From B16-G9 sp964400655 (GTDB taxonomy: Bacteria > Bacteroidota > Bacteroidia > Bacteroidales > F082), in NCBI GenBank assembly GCA_964400655.1, contig CAYNVN010000101.1, forward strand, positions 1 to 27,726: a stretch of DNA of 27,726 nucleotides. Direction: 5' to 3'. The position numbers were made by a program, and so were the translations under genes. Positions 16,502 to 26,366 of the stretch are shown here, piece by piece. The notes under the pieces are model-generated. The model saw only the letters and a program-made list of their open reading frames with translations. It did not search any database and was not told where the DNA came from. Positions within the stretch are counted from its first letter, which is position 1; each line of letters starts with the position of its first letter.

Positions 16502-18253
16502 TTACATATCCAGTTCAAGGTTAAGTTGTTCTTTAAGCTGTTTGATGCCGGGATATTTTTTTGCCATGGCTTCAAATTTTTCCCTGTCGGTAAGAACAAT
16601 TTTTCTCTCTTTTTTATCGGGCAGTACCGGTTCGATGGTTATCTGGTTGTTATTAAGTTCTTTTTTCAGAAATTCAAGCAGCGCTCCCATGTTCAGCATA
16701 TCTTGTGCAACAATCATGTTGTCCACTTTCATCCTGATTTTGAAGTTGTCGGTAAGTTCGGGTTTGTATTTTTCGACCGAAGCACCAAAAGTAGGCGATT
16801 TGGTTTTGTACGATTTGGCAAAATTACTCCAAACTTCCTCTAATCTGGTTTGGTCAAAGTCGGTAGTAACAGCCTCTTCCTGTTTTTCGGTTTCCTTCTG
16901 TTTGTTTTTTAGCGCATCTAAAGTTGATTTAATGGAAATGTTGGAAACATGGCGCTGGTTTTCTTCTTTTTTATTCTCATTAACCGGTTTTGCCTGCGGT
17001 TTTTTTTCATCTATCTTGATAACCGTTTTATGTGTCTCCGGTTTTTGTACAGGTTTTTCATAAACCGGCTTTTGTTCCGTAACCTTGTTGACGGTTGGTG
17101 TTGTTTTGGCTGAAACGGGTTTGTTTGCTGCCCCGGCAGAAACTGATGGCTCTTTTGTGCTCCATTGCATGGATGAAAGCTGAATCAGGGCTATTTCAAC
17201 ATGTAGTTTTTTATGGTTACTGGTTTTATAACTAAGGTCGAATTTATTGGTGATTTCAAGTGCTTTCAGAATAAATCCCGCATTACAACGACCTGCCTGA
17301 GCGGCATACTTCTCTTTTAATGCAGGGCCTGCCTCCAGTAGTTTTATGGTTGCCTGGTCTTTGGCAACCAGCAGATGACGGAAATGTTCGCTTAATCCCG
17401 TTAAAAAATGCTGGCCGTCGAAACCGTTTTCCAAAATTTCGTGAAAAATGAGCAACAGGTTGGAAGTGTCGCCGTTTAAGATGTAATCAACAATTTTAAA
17501 GTAATATTCGTAATCCAGAATATTCAGGTTTTCAATAACATCTTTATAGGTGATTTTGTTTCCGCTGAAACTCACAATCTGGTCAAAAGTGGAAAGTGCG
17601 TCGCGTAATGCTCCGTCGGCTTTTTGGGCAATAACATGCAGAGCTTCTTTGTCGGTTTCAATATTTTCGTTTTGGGCAATTTGTGCCAAATGTCCGGCAA
17701 TGTCATCCACGCCGATGCGTTTAAAGTCGAAAATCTGGCAGCGGGAAAGAATGGTTGGCAGAATTTTATGTTTTTCGGTAGTGGCCAAAATAAATTTGGC
17801 ATAGGCCGGAGGCTCTTCCAGTGTTTTTAAAAAGGCGTTAAAAGCTGCCTGCGAAAGCATGTGAACCTCATCAATGATGTACACTTTGTATTTTCCGGCC
17901 TGTGGTGGTATTCTTACCTGGTCAACAAGATTCCGGATATCGTCAACCGAGTTGTTTGAAGCGGCATCCAGCTCGTGAATATTAAAAGAAGCATTATTGT
18001 TAAAAGCCGTACACGATTCGCACTCGTTACACGGCTCCATATCGGCGGTGGGGTTAAGGCAGTTGATTGTTTTTGCCAAAATTCGGGCACATGTTGTTTT
18101 ACCCACACCCCGCGGCCCGGTAAAAAGAAAAGCCTGTGCAAGATGGTTGTTTTTAATGGCATTTTGCAGGGTTGTTGTAATAGACTGCTGTCCAACTACC
18201 TGCTTAAAAGTTGATGGCCGGTATTTACGCGCCGATACAATGAAATTATCCAT
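16502..18253 (-). CDS. dnaX: DnaX, DNA polymerase III subunit gamma/tau
   Basis: This 583-residue clamp-loader ATPase opens with FIVSARKYRPSTFKQVVGQ. Walker A GPRGVGKTT spans 46-54, the zinc-binding cysteines are Cys65, 75, 78 and 81, and Walker B IIDEVH is at 126-131. The SRC arginine-finger motif is at about 170-172. A low-complexity K/P/T/E-rich linker follows at about 365-455, then a C-terminal domain of the tau type. DnaX forms the core of the clamp loader that places the sliding clamp on DNA and, as tau, links the polymerases. The ATG at 18253 is the natural start, with the family opening close behind it. No clear frameshift signal for making a short gamma form was seen. A -7 box lies 24 bases upstream. 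Confidence 0.96.
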   Translation of the reverse strand: MDNFIVSARKYRPSTFKQVVGQQSITTTLQNAIKNNHLAQAFLFTGPRGVGKTTCARILAKTINCLNPTADMEPCNECESCTAFNNNASFNIHELDAASNNSVDDIRNLVDQVRIPPQAGKYKVYIIDEVHMLSQAAFNAFLKTLEEPPAYAKFILATTEKHKILPTILSRCQIFDFKRIGVDDIAGHLAQIAQNENIETDKEALHVIAQKADGALRDALSTFDQIVSFSGNKITYKDVIENLNILDYEYYFKIVDYILNGDTSNLLLIFHEILENGFDGQHFLTGLSEHFRHLLVAKDQATIKLLEAGPALKEKYAAQAGRCNAGFILKALEITNKFDLSYKTSNHKKLHVEIALIQLSSMQWSTKEPSVSAGAANKPVSAKTTPTVNKVTEQKPVYEKPVQKPETHKTVIKIDEKKPQAKPVNENKKEENQRHVSNISIKSTLDALKNKQKETEKQEEAVTTDFDQTRLEEVWSNFAKSYKTKSPTFGASVEKYKPELTDNFKIRMKVDNMIVAQDMLNMGALLEFLKKELNNNQITIEPVLPDKKERKIVLTDREKFEAMAKKYPGIKQLKEQLNLELDM

Positions 18254-18276
18254 AAACTGTTTTCCGATTTAATCAC

Positions 18277-18284
18277 CAAAAATA
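18277..18284 (-). promoter_or_regulatory. Candidate -7 box for dnaX
   Basis: On the minus strand this reads TATTTTTG, an exact match to TAnnTTTG, 24 bases before the dnaX ATG. No good -33 element was found at 19-21 bases spacing. Confidence 0.4.
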
Positions 18285-18356
18285 ACACAATCGACAATAA
18301 AAACCATCATCATGATGTAATAAATCAAATTCAAACTAACCGTATTTAAATTATTG

Positions 18357-18364
18357 TATTTTTG
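18357..18364 (+). promoter_or_regulatory. Candidate -7 box for ruvA-sprA
   Basis: TATTTTTG matches TAnnTTTG exactly and lies 41 bases before the ruvA ATG. The -33 region is not convincing. Together with the dnaX box it makes the 151-bp gap 18254-18404 a divergent promoter region. I see nothing else in that gap beyond a short CATCATGATG palindrome. Confidence 0.45.
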
Positions 18365-18404
18365 CTTTCTTAACACTTATGAAAATCAATAACGGCCGCA
18401 GCTT

Positions 18405-18986
18405 ATGTATGCTTTTATCTCCGGAAAACCTGTGGAAATTACACCAACTTATGCAATAGTTGAAAATCAGGGGATTGGTTATTTTATCAACATTACGGTC
18501 AACACCTATTCGCAAATAAAAGATCTTAAAGAGGTAAAACTTTATACACATCTTGTGGTGCGCGAAGATGCCCATATTTTGTTTGGTTTTGCCAAAGAAA
18601 ACGAACGACAGCTTTTTTTAATGCTGATTACCGTTTCGGGGGTGGGAGCCAATACTGCCCGACTGATCTTGTCGTCGCTCACAACCGAGGAAACATTTCA
18701 GGCCATTACAACGGGCAATACCGGTGTTTTACAGAGCGTTAAAGGTATCGGCGGGAAAACCGCCCAGCGTATTGTAATCGACCTGAAAGATAAACTGATG
18801 AAACAGGATATTCAGCTCGAAAAAAACGCTCCGGTTCACAATACTTTAAAAGATGAAGCGTTATCAGGTTTATTAATACTCGGGTTTAACAAAAGCATTG
18901 CCGGCAAAGCAGTTGACAAAGTTTTAAAACAATCGGGTATCGACAGTGTTGAACTTCTTATTAAAGAGGCATTGAAGATTTTATAA
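18405..18986 (+). CDS. ruvA: RuvA, Holliday junction DNA-binding subunit
   Basis: This 193-residue protein tetramerises on Holliday junctions and loads the RuvB motor for branch migration. Domain I is an OB fold (about 1-63) with the acidic pin Glu54-Asp55, equivalent to E. coli Glu55-Asp56. Two helix-hairpin-helix motifs follow: VSGVGANTARLIL (about 77-89) and VKGIGGKTAQRIV (about 112-124). The C-terminal RuvB-binding domain covers about 145-193. Length is normal. It sits 32 bp upstream of sprA on the same strand, the arrangement I know from other Bacteroidota, and the two are probably cotranscribed. Confidence 0.95.
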   Translation: MYAFISGKPVEITPTYAIVENQGIGYFINITVNTYSQIKDLKEVKLYTHLVVREDAHILFGFAKENERQLFLMLITVSGVGANTARLILSSLTTEETFQAITTGNTGVLQSVKGIGGKTAQRIVIDLKDKLMKQDIQLEKNAPVHNTLKDEALSGLLILGFNKSIAGKAVDKVLKQSGIDSVELLIKEALKIL

Positions 18987-19018
18987 TATTAGTATTTGAA
19001 CTAACGATAAAGAATATT

Positions 19019-22000
19019 TTGAAGCGGGGAGAAAAATACTTTTTACTGTCTTTTATTTTAACTGTTTTAATGTGGGCAGGCCTGCCGGGTTTGCAGATGA
19101 TGCCGTTTGTCTGCTCCCAAAATGTTAACAATGCCGATACGACACAAAGTACCGATACAACCAACCTGATATACCCTTTTGAAGATTTTACCGGCAACCC
19201 TTATCTCGACCAAAATCAAAGTCCGCTGTTCCTCAATAACCCCTCCAACGTTAAACAGGAGATTATTTACAACCCCAAAACAAACTCTTACGAGTTTATT
19301 AATAAAATCGGCAACTTTACCTATCGCTCTCCCACTACCATGAGCTTTAAAGATTATCAGCAATACGAACTCAATAAAGATGTTAAAGATTACTGGAAAG
19401 AGAGGGCTAAAGTTTCGGGGACTTCCGAAGGGTCGAGGCTGATACCTAAAATTTATGTGGGAGGCAAAGCCTTTGAAACCATATTCGGCAGCAACACCAT
19501 CGACATACGCCCGCAGGGTTCGGCCGAGATAAGTTTCGGGATTTTATCGAACAAGCGTGACGACCCCGCCCTTGACGTACGTCAGCGACGTACCACCAAT
19601 TTTGATTTTAAAGAGTCCATTCAAATGAATGTGATTGCCAAAATCGGGGATAAAATTGAGTTTAAAGCCAATTACAATACCGAGTCGTCGTTTAACTTTG
19701 AAAATACGCTGAAATTAAAGTACGAAGGCGATGAAGATGAGATTATCAAATTGATAGAAGCAGGAAATGTTAGTCTTCCGCTGCGTTCGTCGCTTATCAG
19801 AGGCAGCCAGAGCCTGTTTGGGGTTAAAACCAAATTACAATTCGGAAAGACCACGGTTACTGCCGTTTTTTCGCAACAGCAAAGCGAAACCAAAAACATA
19901 AAAGTTGAAGGAGGAGCCCAGGCCAATAAGTTTGAACTTACGGCACTTGACTATGAGTCGAATCGCCACTTCTTTTTAAGTCAGTACTTTCGCGATAATT
20001 TTGAACGTGCCTTAAGTTCGCTGCCCATTATCTCATCCGACGTTATCATCAACAAGGTGGAGGTATGGGTTACCAACATTGGTGCCGCCACCCAGGAAAA
20101 CCGTAATATTGTTGCGTTTGCCGATCTGGGTGAAAACAAACCTTCAAAAATTCATAATAAGTACATTTTCCCCATACCGGGACAAACCAACCCTTCCAAT
20201 GTTTCAAACGATCTGATTTATAAACTCGACACCGTTCAGGTACGAGACATTAATACAGTTACACAATATCTTACCGGCGACCCGTTTAATGTGGGCGCTT
20301 CGCAATATATGGTTCCCGGCGAAGACTTTATTAAACTCGAAAATGCCCGTAAACTTAAATCCACCGAATACACCGTTAACCAAAAACTCGGTTTTATTTC
20401 GCTCAACACTTCGCTTAGCGACGACCAGATAGTGGCCGTAGCATATCAGTATTCAATTATCGGCGATAATCAGGTATATCAGGTGGGAGAATTTTCCGAT
20501 CAGGGCATCTCAACGCCCAATGCGCTTATTGTTAAGCTTTTGAAAAGTAATGTTTTGGATACCAAAATCCCCATGTGGGATTTGATGATGAAAAACGTTT
20601 ATTCCATTGGTGCCTATCAGGTACAACGTCAGGATTTTATCTTTAACATTCTTTATTCGGGCGATAAAAACGGTGTGCCTACCGGTTACTTTATGGAAGG
20701 CCCCGATGATGTAAAGGGAAAGCCGCTTATTCACGTGTTGGGAGTTGATAACCTCGATAATCAGTTAAACCCCATTCCGGGCGGTGACGGAGTTTTCGAT
20801 TTTGTTGACGGTGCCGCCACCAACGGGGGAACCTTCCAAAGCTCCAACGGAAGACTCTTTTTTACGGTGCTTGAACCTTTCGGAAGCTATATTCACGATT
20901 CTGTTTTTCCGGCCGATCAGGAGCTTGCCGATAAATATGCCTATGATTCGTTATATACAATGACCAAGGCGGCGGCAGAGCAATATCCCGATAAAAACCG
21001 TTACATCCTCGAAGGATTTTATAAATCAAAGTCGGGCAACGAAATCAGCCTCAATGCCCTGAATGTGCCGCAAGGCTCGGTTACCGTTACTGCCGGAGGT
21101 GTTCCTCTGACGGAAAATGTGGATTATACGGTTGATTATACACTGGGGCGTGTACGCATATTAAACGAAGGTATTTTAAATTCGGGTACCCCGATTAATG
21201 TTTCGCTGGAAAGTAACTCGATGTTCAACGTTCAGCAAAAACGGATGATGGGCGTTCATGTGGATCACGAATTTAGTAAAGACTTTCATGTTGGCGGAAC
21301 CATTATGAACTTACACGAACGGCCGTTGACCCAAAAGGTAAATTATGGCGACGATCCCATTTCCAATACCATTTGGGGAGTGGATTTGAGCTACAGAAAA
21401 GATTCGAGATGGTTGACCAACATCATTGATAAACTTCCCGGAATTTCAACCAATGTGGTTTCCAAAATTTCGGTTGATGCCGAATTTGCTCAGTTTCTCC
21501 CCGGCCATTCCAAAGCCATCGGGCAGTCGGGAACATCATACATTGATGATTTTGAGGGAGCCAAATCAACCATCGACCTGAAACGGATTGGTTCATGGTT
21601 TCTTGCCAGCACCCCGCAGGGACAGCCTTCAATGTTTCCCGAAGCAAGCGAGCAAAGTTACGATTACGGAAAAAACAGGGCTAAATTTGCATGGTATATT
21701 ATCGACCCCTTGTTTTACGATCGCACCGGTGGCTTGCGCCCGCCCAACGTCGATAAAAATGAAATTTCAAAAAACGCAACACGCCAGGTTCTGGAAACAG
21801 AGGTTTTTCCGAATAAAGATATCCCCAACGGACGGCCCACAACCATACCTGTACTGAACTTTGCCTATTATCCCAACGAAAGAGGGCCCTATAACTTTGA
21901 TGCCGAATATGTTGATCAGGACGGTAATTTGCTTGATCCGGAGTCGAGATGGGGAGGTATTATGCGACGAATTGAAACTTCCGATTTTGAAGCGGCCAAT

Positions 22001-25000
22001 ATTGAATACATTGAGTTTTGGATGATGGACCCTTTTTCGGAAGACTCCGACAACAAAGGTGAACTCTATTTTAACCTTGGTGAAATTTCGGAAGATATTT
22101 TAAAGGACGGCCGTAAAAGTTACGAAAACGGGCTGCCCACCACGGCAGTTCCCGAAAATGTGGATACAACGCTCTGGGGACGTGTGCCTAATATTCAGGC
22201 ATTGGTTGAATCCTTTAGCAACGTTGCCAATTCGCGACAGTTTCAGGATGTGGGTTACGACGGATTGGGCGATGATGACGAACGCTCGTTTTACGAAACC
22301 GCTTACCTGTCGAAACTGCGGGCCAACTTCGGTGGAAATTCAAAAGCCTACCAACTGGCAGAGCAGGACCCGTCGGCTGATAATTACCACTATTTCCGTG
22401 GCTCCGACTTTGACCAGCAGGCAGAATACTCATCTGTTCTTGAACGTTATAAAAACTACAACGGCGTGGAAGGTAACTCTCCCACCGACGAAACAAATCC
22501 TGAAAATTATCCCACGGCTGCATCCAATTTGCCGAATATTGAAGATATTAACCGCGATAATACTTTAAGCGAATCGGAACGTTATTATCAGTATAAGGTG
22601 AAACTGGACCCCAACGAAATGGTGGTCGGGAAAAATGATATTGCCGACATCAGAACGGCAAAAAACGTACAGCTTGCCAACGGCGATATCTTACCGGAAG
22701 TTAAATGGTATCAGTTCCGTATCCCCATTACCAATCCCGATAAGGTTGTGGGAAATATTACCGATTTCCGCTCCATCAGGTTTATGAGGGTTTTTATGAA
22801 AAACTTTAAAAAGCCCATTGTTTGCCGTTTTGCCACTTTTGAACTGGTTCGCGGCGACTGGCGCAGGTATAAGCATTCGTTGCTGGCACAGGGCGAATAC
22901 ATTCCTACCGATGACGGAAGCGAAACAAAATTTGTTATCTCAACGGTTAACATTGAAGAGAACGGTCGGAGAGTACCAATTCCTTATGTTATTCCTCCGG
23001 GTATTCAGCGTGAAACCAATTTCGGTACCACCGATTATGTGAAACTTAATGAACAATCGTTGCAATTCAGCATTACCGATTTACAGGATGGTGATGCCCG
23101 CGGTGCTTTTAAAACCACCGGTTTCGATTTCAGGCAATACAAGAAAATCAAGATGTATGTGCACGGAGAACGGCAACAGGAATTTGATGACCTTAACGAT
23201 GGAGACCTCACCGTTTTCATCAGGCTGGGTGCCGACTTTACACACAATTATTACGAATATGAAATACCCATTAAGGTAACGCCGTGGGGAACCTCCATCA
23301 ACGATCCGGATGCCATCTGGCCCGAGGAGAACAACATGGAGATTGTTTTGGACGAACTGGTTAATGTAAAACAAACCCGGAATGTTTCCATGCGCGACCC
23401 CAACAATACGGTTGAATTAAATAAACCCTATCGTGAAAAACACGGAAATGCCATGATTACTGTGCTTGGAAATCCCAGTATCAGCGATGTAAAGGGTATT
23501 TTAATAGGTATCAGGAATCCTAAGAAACATGGTTTTGGAACTGCCGATGACGGAGATCCCAAAAGTGCCATTATCTGGCTCGATGAATTGAGACTGACCG
23601 ATTTTAACGATTCACCGGGTTGGGCTACCACCGGCCGCATGCAGGCCGATCTTGCCGATTTGGGAAGGGTTCAGTTAATGGGTTCGTACCGTAGTGCCGG
23701 ATTTGGAAGCATCGATCAAAAGATTAGTGAAATATCGTTGGATTATCAAACCAGTTTTCAGGTTTCAACCGACATCAACTGGGGAAAATTCTTCCCTGAA
23801 AAAAGTGGTGTAAAAATCCCGATGCACTACGATTATGGGGTGTCGAACATCACACCCAAATACGATCCGTTAAATCCTGATATCTTGTTAAAAGATAACT
23901 TGGATACTTATGTCAGAAAGGAGAGCCGCGACTCGGTTAAAAGGCTTACTGTCGATCATACCACCCGGCAAAACATCAACTTTATGAATGTCCGTAAGGA
24001 ACGAAAGAACTCAAAACGGAAACCTAAAATTTACGACATAGAGAACTTTGATGCCTCTTTTGCCTATTCGCAGATAAAGCATACCAGCATTGATGTGGAA
24101 GAGGAGTCGCAGAAAAGGTATCAGGGAGGACTTGGATACAACTACAACATGCGGCCGAAAAATGTTAAACCTTTCAATAAGATTAAATTCCTTGGGAAAT
24201 CAAACTGGTTTAAGCTGATAAAAGACTTTAACTTTTATTATTTGCCCAAAGTACTCTCGTTCAGGACCGATATGAACCGCGATTTTACCAAGCGGCAATA
24301 CAGAGATAAAAGTTTTGGCGACATCATTACCTATCCCACTTACAACCGTGTTTGGAACTGGAACAACAATTTTAGTATTAAGTATGATTTGGCCAAATCA
24401 CTCTCGCTGGAACTTTCAACCGGTTCAAAAGCATATATTAAAGAACCAACCATTTATCCCGATAAGCATACACAGGAGTGGGAGGAGTATAAACAGGAGA
24501 TATGGGATCAGATTTTCGGGTTTGGTACCAAACAGCATTATAATCAAACGTTTAAGGTAACCTATAACCTGCCGTTAAAAAAACTTCCGCTTGTTGACTG
24601 GATGAAAGTAACTGCCAGTTATCAGGCATTATATACCTGGACCGCTTCTCCGATTTCAATCCAGTCGAGATTCGGTAATGCCATCGAAAACTCCAACGAT
24701 ATACAACTCAATTCGTCAGGCGATTTGGTTAAGGTTTATAACAAAGTTACCTATCTGAAAAATCTTAACCGGAAAAGCAGGGGAGGCTCATCCAGAAGAA
24801 ATTCAAAGCAGGCGGGAAATAGCCGTAACAAGAAAAAAAATAAAAACAATCCTGCCGATTCGGCCAATGCCAAGCCAAAAGTAAATTACGGAAAAATAGC
24901 CCTTGACGGTATTTTAAAAACAGTGATGCTTGTAAGAAAAGTAAGCCTGAACTATCGTGAAGCCAACGGTATGTTACTGCCCGGTTATATTCCCGAGCCT

Positions 25001-26281
25001 ACATTTTTGGGTATGGATATGGCATCGCAGGCACCCGGCTGGGGATTTGTTTTTGGAGACCAGCGCGACATCAGGGCTGATGCGGCACGACTGGGATGGA
25101 TAACTACCGATACCGCGTTGAATAACCCTTACATGCAAAAACATACCGAACAACTAAACTACAAAGTAAACCTCGACCTTTGGTCGGTCATCCGTATCGA
25201 TTTGGATGGCGATAGAATATTGACCGGTAACCGGCGTGCTTATTACCGATATAACAACGAATTGGGAGGTTTTGGAGAGTTCTCGGCAGTAGAATCGGGA
25301 AACTTTAGCATTTCTTATAATATTATTAAAACTTCATTTTCTTCCAAAGGTGATTCAACCAACTCGCCAACTTTTAATACTTTCCGTGCAAACCGTTTGC
25401 CCGTTGCCGAACGCCTTGCCCGCCAAAATCCAAACTGGAATCACGAATACTTTTACGACTCGCTTGCCGGTGAAAACTTCCCGCAGGGATACGGGTCAAA
25501 TCAACAGGAGGTACTCTATTATTCATTTCTTGCAGCATATGCCGGGAAAAGTGTGAACAATATTGATATTTCCACTGTTTTCCCCGCTTTCCCCATACCA
25601 AACTGGACAATTACTTTCAATGGGTTAACCAATATTCCGTTTATTCAAAAAGCATTTCGTAGTTTCAATATCAAACACAGTTACCGCTCGATGATGAGCA
25701 TCACCTCGTGGCAGGAAAACCTTTTGTATGATCCCGATAACCCCGATAATATGTTTGAGAACAGTATGAACTATGTTAACCGTTACGATGTGGGCGTTGT
25801 TTCAATGATGGAAACCTTTTCGCCCCTTGTGGGTTTTGATGTTACCATGCACAACAGTTTTAACGCACGGCTCGACTTTAAGAAATCGCGTGCTATTACC
25901 ATGAGTTTTGTGAACAACCAGCTTACCGAAGTCAATAGTAATGAAGTCTCCGTTGGAGTGGGTTACCGGTTTAAAGGACTTAAATTCTCCGTGGTAACAG
26001 GCGGTAAGAAAACCAACTTTAACAGCGATTTAAACCTTAAAGCCGATTTTGGGATTCGTGATAATATTACCTTTTTACGAAGAATTGACAACAATAACAA
26101 TCAAATTTCTTCCGGATCGAAACAGTTTACATTTAATTTTTCGGCCGATTATATGTTAAGTAAAAGCCTTCAGTTAAGGTTTTATTACAACTGGAACAGC
26201 AACAATCCTTATGTGTCGGCCCAGTATCCGACGGCTTCAACCAGCGGAGGTTTTTCACTTCGGTTTAATCTGGCCCAGTAA
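19019..26281 (+). CDS. sprA: SprA (Sov), T9SS outer-membrane translocon, TTG start
   Basis: This 2420-residue protein is the giant pore of the T9SS, a 36-strand outer-membrane barrel through which cargo leaves the periplasm. The length fits SprA of Flavobacterium and Sov of P. gingivalis. Landmarks include TSYIDDFEGAKSTIDL (YIDDFEGA at 841-848), FWMMDPF, the KPKIYDIENFDASFAYS segment and a C-terminal beta strand ending GGFSLRFNLAQ. The start is the TTG at 19019: it gives a basic N-terminus and a hydrophobic signal segment ending near VCSQ. The next ATG (19070) would remove most of that signal, and no ATG lies upstream in frame. A very basic, S/N-rich insert occupies 1918-1954. The gene follows ruvA by 32 bp and precedes gcvH by 85 bp. 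Identity is essentially certain; the exact start is less so. Confidence 0.96.
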   Translation: MKRGEKYFLLSFILTVLMWAGLPGLQMMPFVCSQNVNNADTTQSTDTTNLIYPFEDFTGNPYLDQNQSPLFLNNPSNVKQEIIYNPKTNSYEFINKIGNFTYRSPTTMSFKDYQQYELNKDVKDYWKERAKVSGTSEGSRLIPKIYVGGKAFETIFGSNTIDIRPQGSAEISFGILSNKRDDPALDVRQRRTTNFDFKESIQMNVIAKIGDKIEFKANYNTESSFNFENTLKLKYEGDEDEIIKLIEAGNVSLPLRSSLIRGSQSLFGVKTKLQFGKTTVTAVFSQQQSETKNIKVEGGAQANKFELTALDYESNRHFFLSQYFRDNFERALSSLPIISSDVIINKVEVWVTNIGAATQENRNIVAFADLGENKPSKIHNKYIFPIPGQTNPSNVSNDLIYKLDTVQVRDINTVTQYLTGDPFNVGASQYMVPGEDFIKLENARKLKSTEYTVNQKLGFISLNTSLSDDQIVAVAYQYSIIGDNQVYQVGEFSDQGISTPNALIVKLLKSNVLDTKIPMWDLMMKNVYSIGAYQVQRQDFIFNILYSGDKNGVPTGYFMEGPDDVKGKPLIHVLGVDNLDNQLNPIPGGDGVFDFVDGAATNGGTFQSSNGRLFFTVLEPFGSYIHDSVFPADQELADKYAYDSLYTMTKAAAEQYPDKNRYILEGFYKSKSGNEISLNALNVPQGSVTVTAGGVPLTENVDYTVDYTLGRVRILNEGILNSGTPINVSLESNSMFNVQQKRMMGVHVDHEFSKDFHVGGTIMNLHERPLTQKVNYGDDPISNTIWGVDLSYRKDSRWLTNIIDKLPGISTNVVSKISVDAEFAQFLPGHSKAIGQSGTSYIDDFEGAKSTIDLKRIGSWFLASTPQGQPSMFPEASEQSYDYGKNRAKFAWYIIDPLFYDRTGGLRPPNVDKNEISKNATRQVLETEVFPNKDIPNGRPTTIPVLNFAYYPNERGPYNFDAEYVDQDGNLLDPESRWGGIMRRIETSDFEAANIEYIEFWMMDPFSEDSDNKGELYFNLGEISEDILKDGRKSYENGLPTTAVPENVDTTLWGRVPNIQALVESFSNVANSRQFQDVGYDGLGDDDERSFYETAYLSKLRANFGGNSKAYQLAEQDPSADNYHYFRGSDFDQQAEYSSVLERYKNYNGVEGNSPTDETNPENYPTAASNLPNIEDINRDNTLSESERYYQYKVKLDPNEMVVGKNDIADIRTAKNVQLANGDILPEVKWYQFRIPITNPDKVVGNITDFRSIRFMRVFMKNFKKPIVCRFATFELVRGDWRRYKHSLLAQGEYIPTDDGSETKFVISTVNIEENGRRVPIPYVIPPGIQRETNFGTTDYVKLNEQSLQFSITDLQDGDARGAFKTTGFDFRQYKKIKMYVHGERQQEFDDLNDGDLTVFIRLGADFTHNYYEYEIPIKVTPWGTSINDPDAIWPEENNMEIVLDELVNVKQTRNVSMRDPNNTVELNKPYREKHGNAMITVLGNPSISDVKGILIGIRNPKKHGFGTADDGDPKSAIIWLDELRLTDFNDSPGWATTGRMQADLADLGRVQLMGSYRSAGFGSIDQKISEISLDYQTSFQVSTDINWGKFFPEKSGVKIPMHYDYGVSNITPKYDPLNPDILLKDNLDTYVRKESRDSVKRLTVDHTTRQNINFMNVRKERKNSKRKPKIYDIENFDASFAYSQIKHTSIDVEEESQKRYQGGLGYNYNMRPKNVKPFNKIKFLGKSNWFKLIKDFNFYYLPKVLSFRTDMNRDFTKRQYRDKSFGDIITYPTYNRVWNWNNNFSIKYDLAKSLSLELSTGSKAYIKEPTIYPDKHTQEWEEYKQEIWDQIFGFGTKQHYNQTFKVTYNLPLKKLPLVDWMKVTASYQALYTWTASPISIQSRFGNAIENSNDIQLNSSGDLVKVYNKVTYLKNLNRKSRGGSSRRNSKQAGNSRNKKKNKNNPADSANAKPKVNYGKIALDGILKTVMLVRKVSLNYREANGMLLPGYIPEPTFLGMDMASQAPGWGFVFGDQRDIRADAARLGWITTDTALNNPYMQKHTEQLNYKVNLDLWSVIRIDLDGDRILTGNRRAYYRYNNELGGFGEFSAVESGNFSISYNIIKTSFSSKGDSTNSPTFNTFRANRLPVAERLARQNPNWNHEYFYDSLAGENFPQGYGSNQQEVLYYSFLAAYAGKSVNNIDISTVFPAFPIPNWTITFNGLTNIPFIQKAFRSFNIKHSYRSMMSITSWQENLLYDPDNPDNMFENSMNYVNRYDVGVVSMMETFSPLVGFDVTMHNSFNARLDFKKSRAITMSFVNNQLTEVNSNEVSVGVGYRFKGLKFSVVTGGKKTNFNSDLNLKADFGIRDNITFLRRIDNNNNQISSGSKQFTFNFSADYMLSKSLQLRFYYNWNSNNPYVSAQYPTASTSGGFSLRFNLAQ

Positions 26282-26331
26282 TTTATTTTCAGTATAGGTT
26301 ATTATAAACAATATGCTGAAGATTTTTTAAC

Positions 26332-26339
26332 TAATTTTG
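26332..26339 (+). promoter_or_regulatory. Candidate -7 box for gcvH
   Basis: TAATTTTG matches TAnnTTTG exactly and lies 27 bases before the gcvH ATG, in the 85-bp gap after sprA. No good -33 element is visible. It could give gcvH transcription independent of sprA. Confidence 0.4.
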
Positions 26340-26366
26340 ACCAACCTAATTTAAAATTTAAATAAA

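Noticed and set aside
16542..17063. 173-codon open frame antisense to dnaX
   Set aside because: It is Ser/Phe-rich low-complexity translation of the complementary strand of the dnaX linker, with no recognisable fold, and dnaX is certain.
18308..18317. CATCATGATG palindrome between dnaX and ruvA
   Set aside because: Ten bases of simple CAT-type repeat are expected by chance and the site does not overlap either -7 box.
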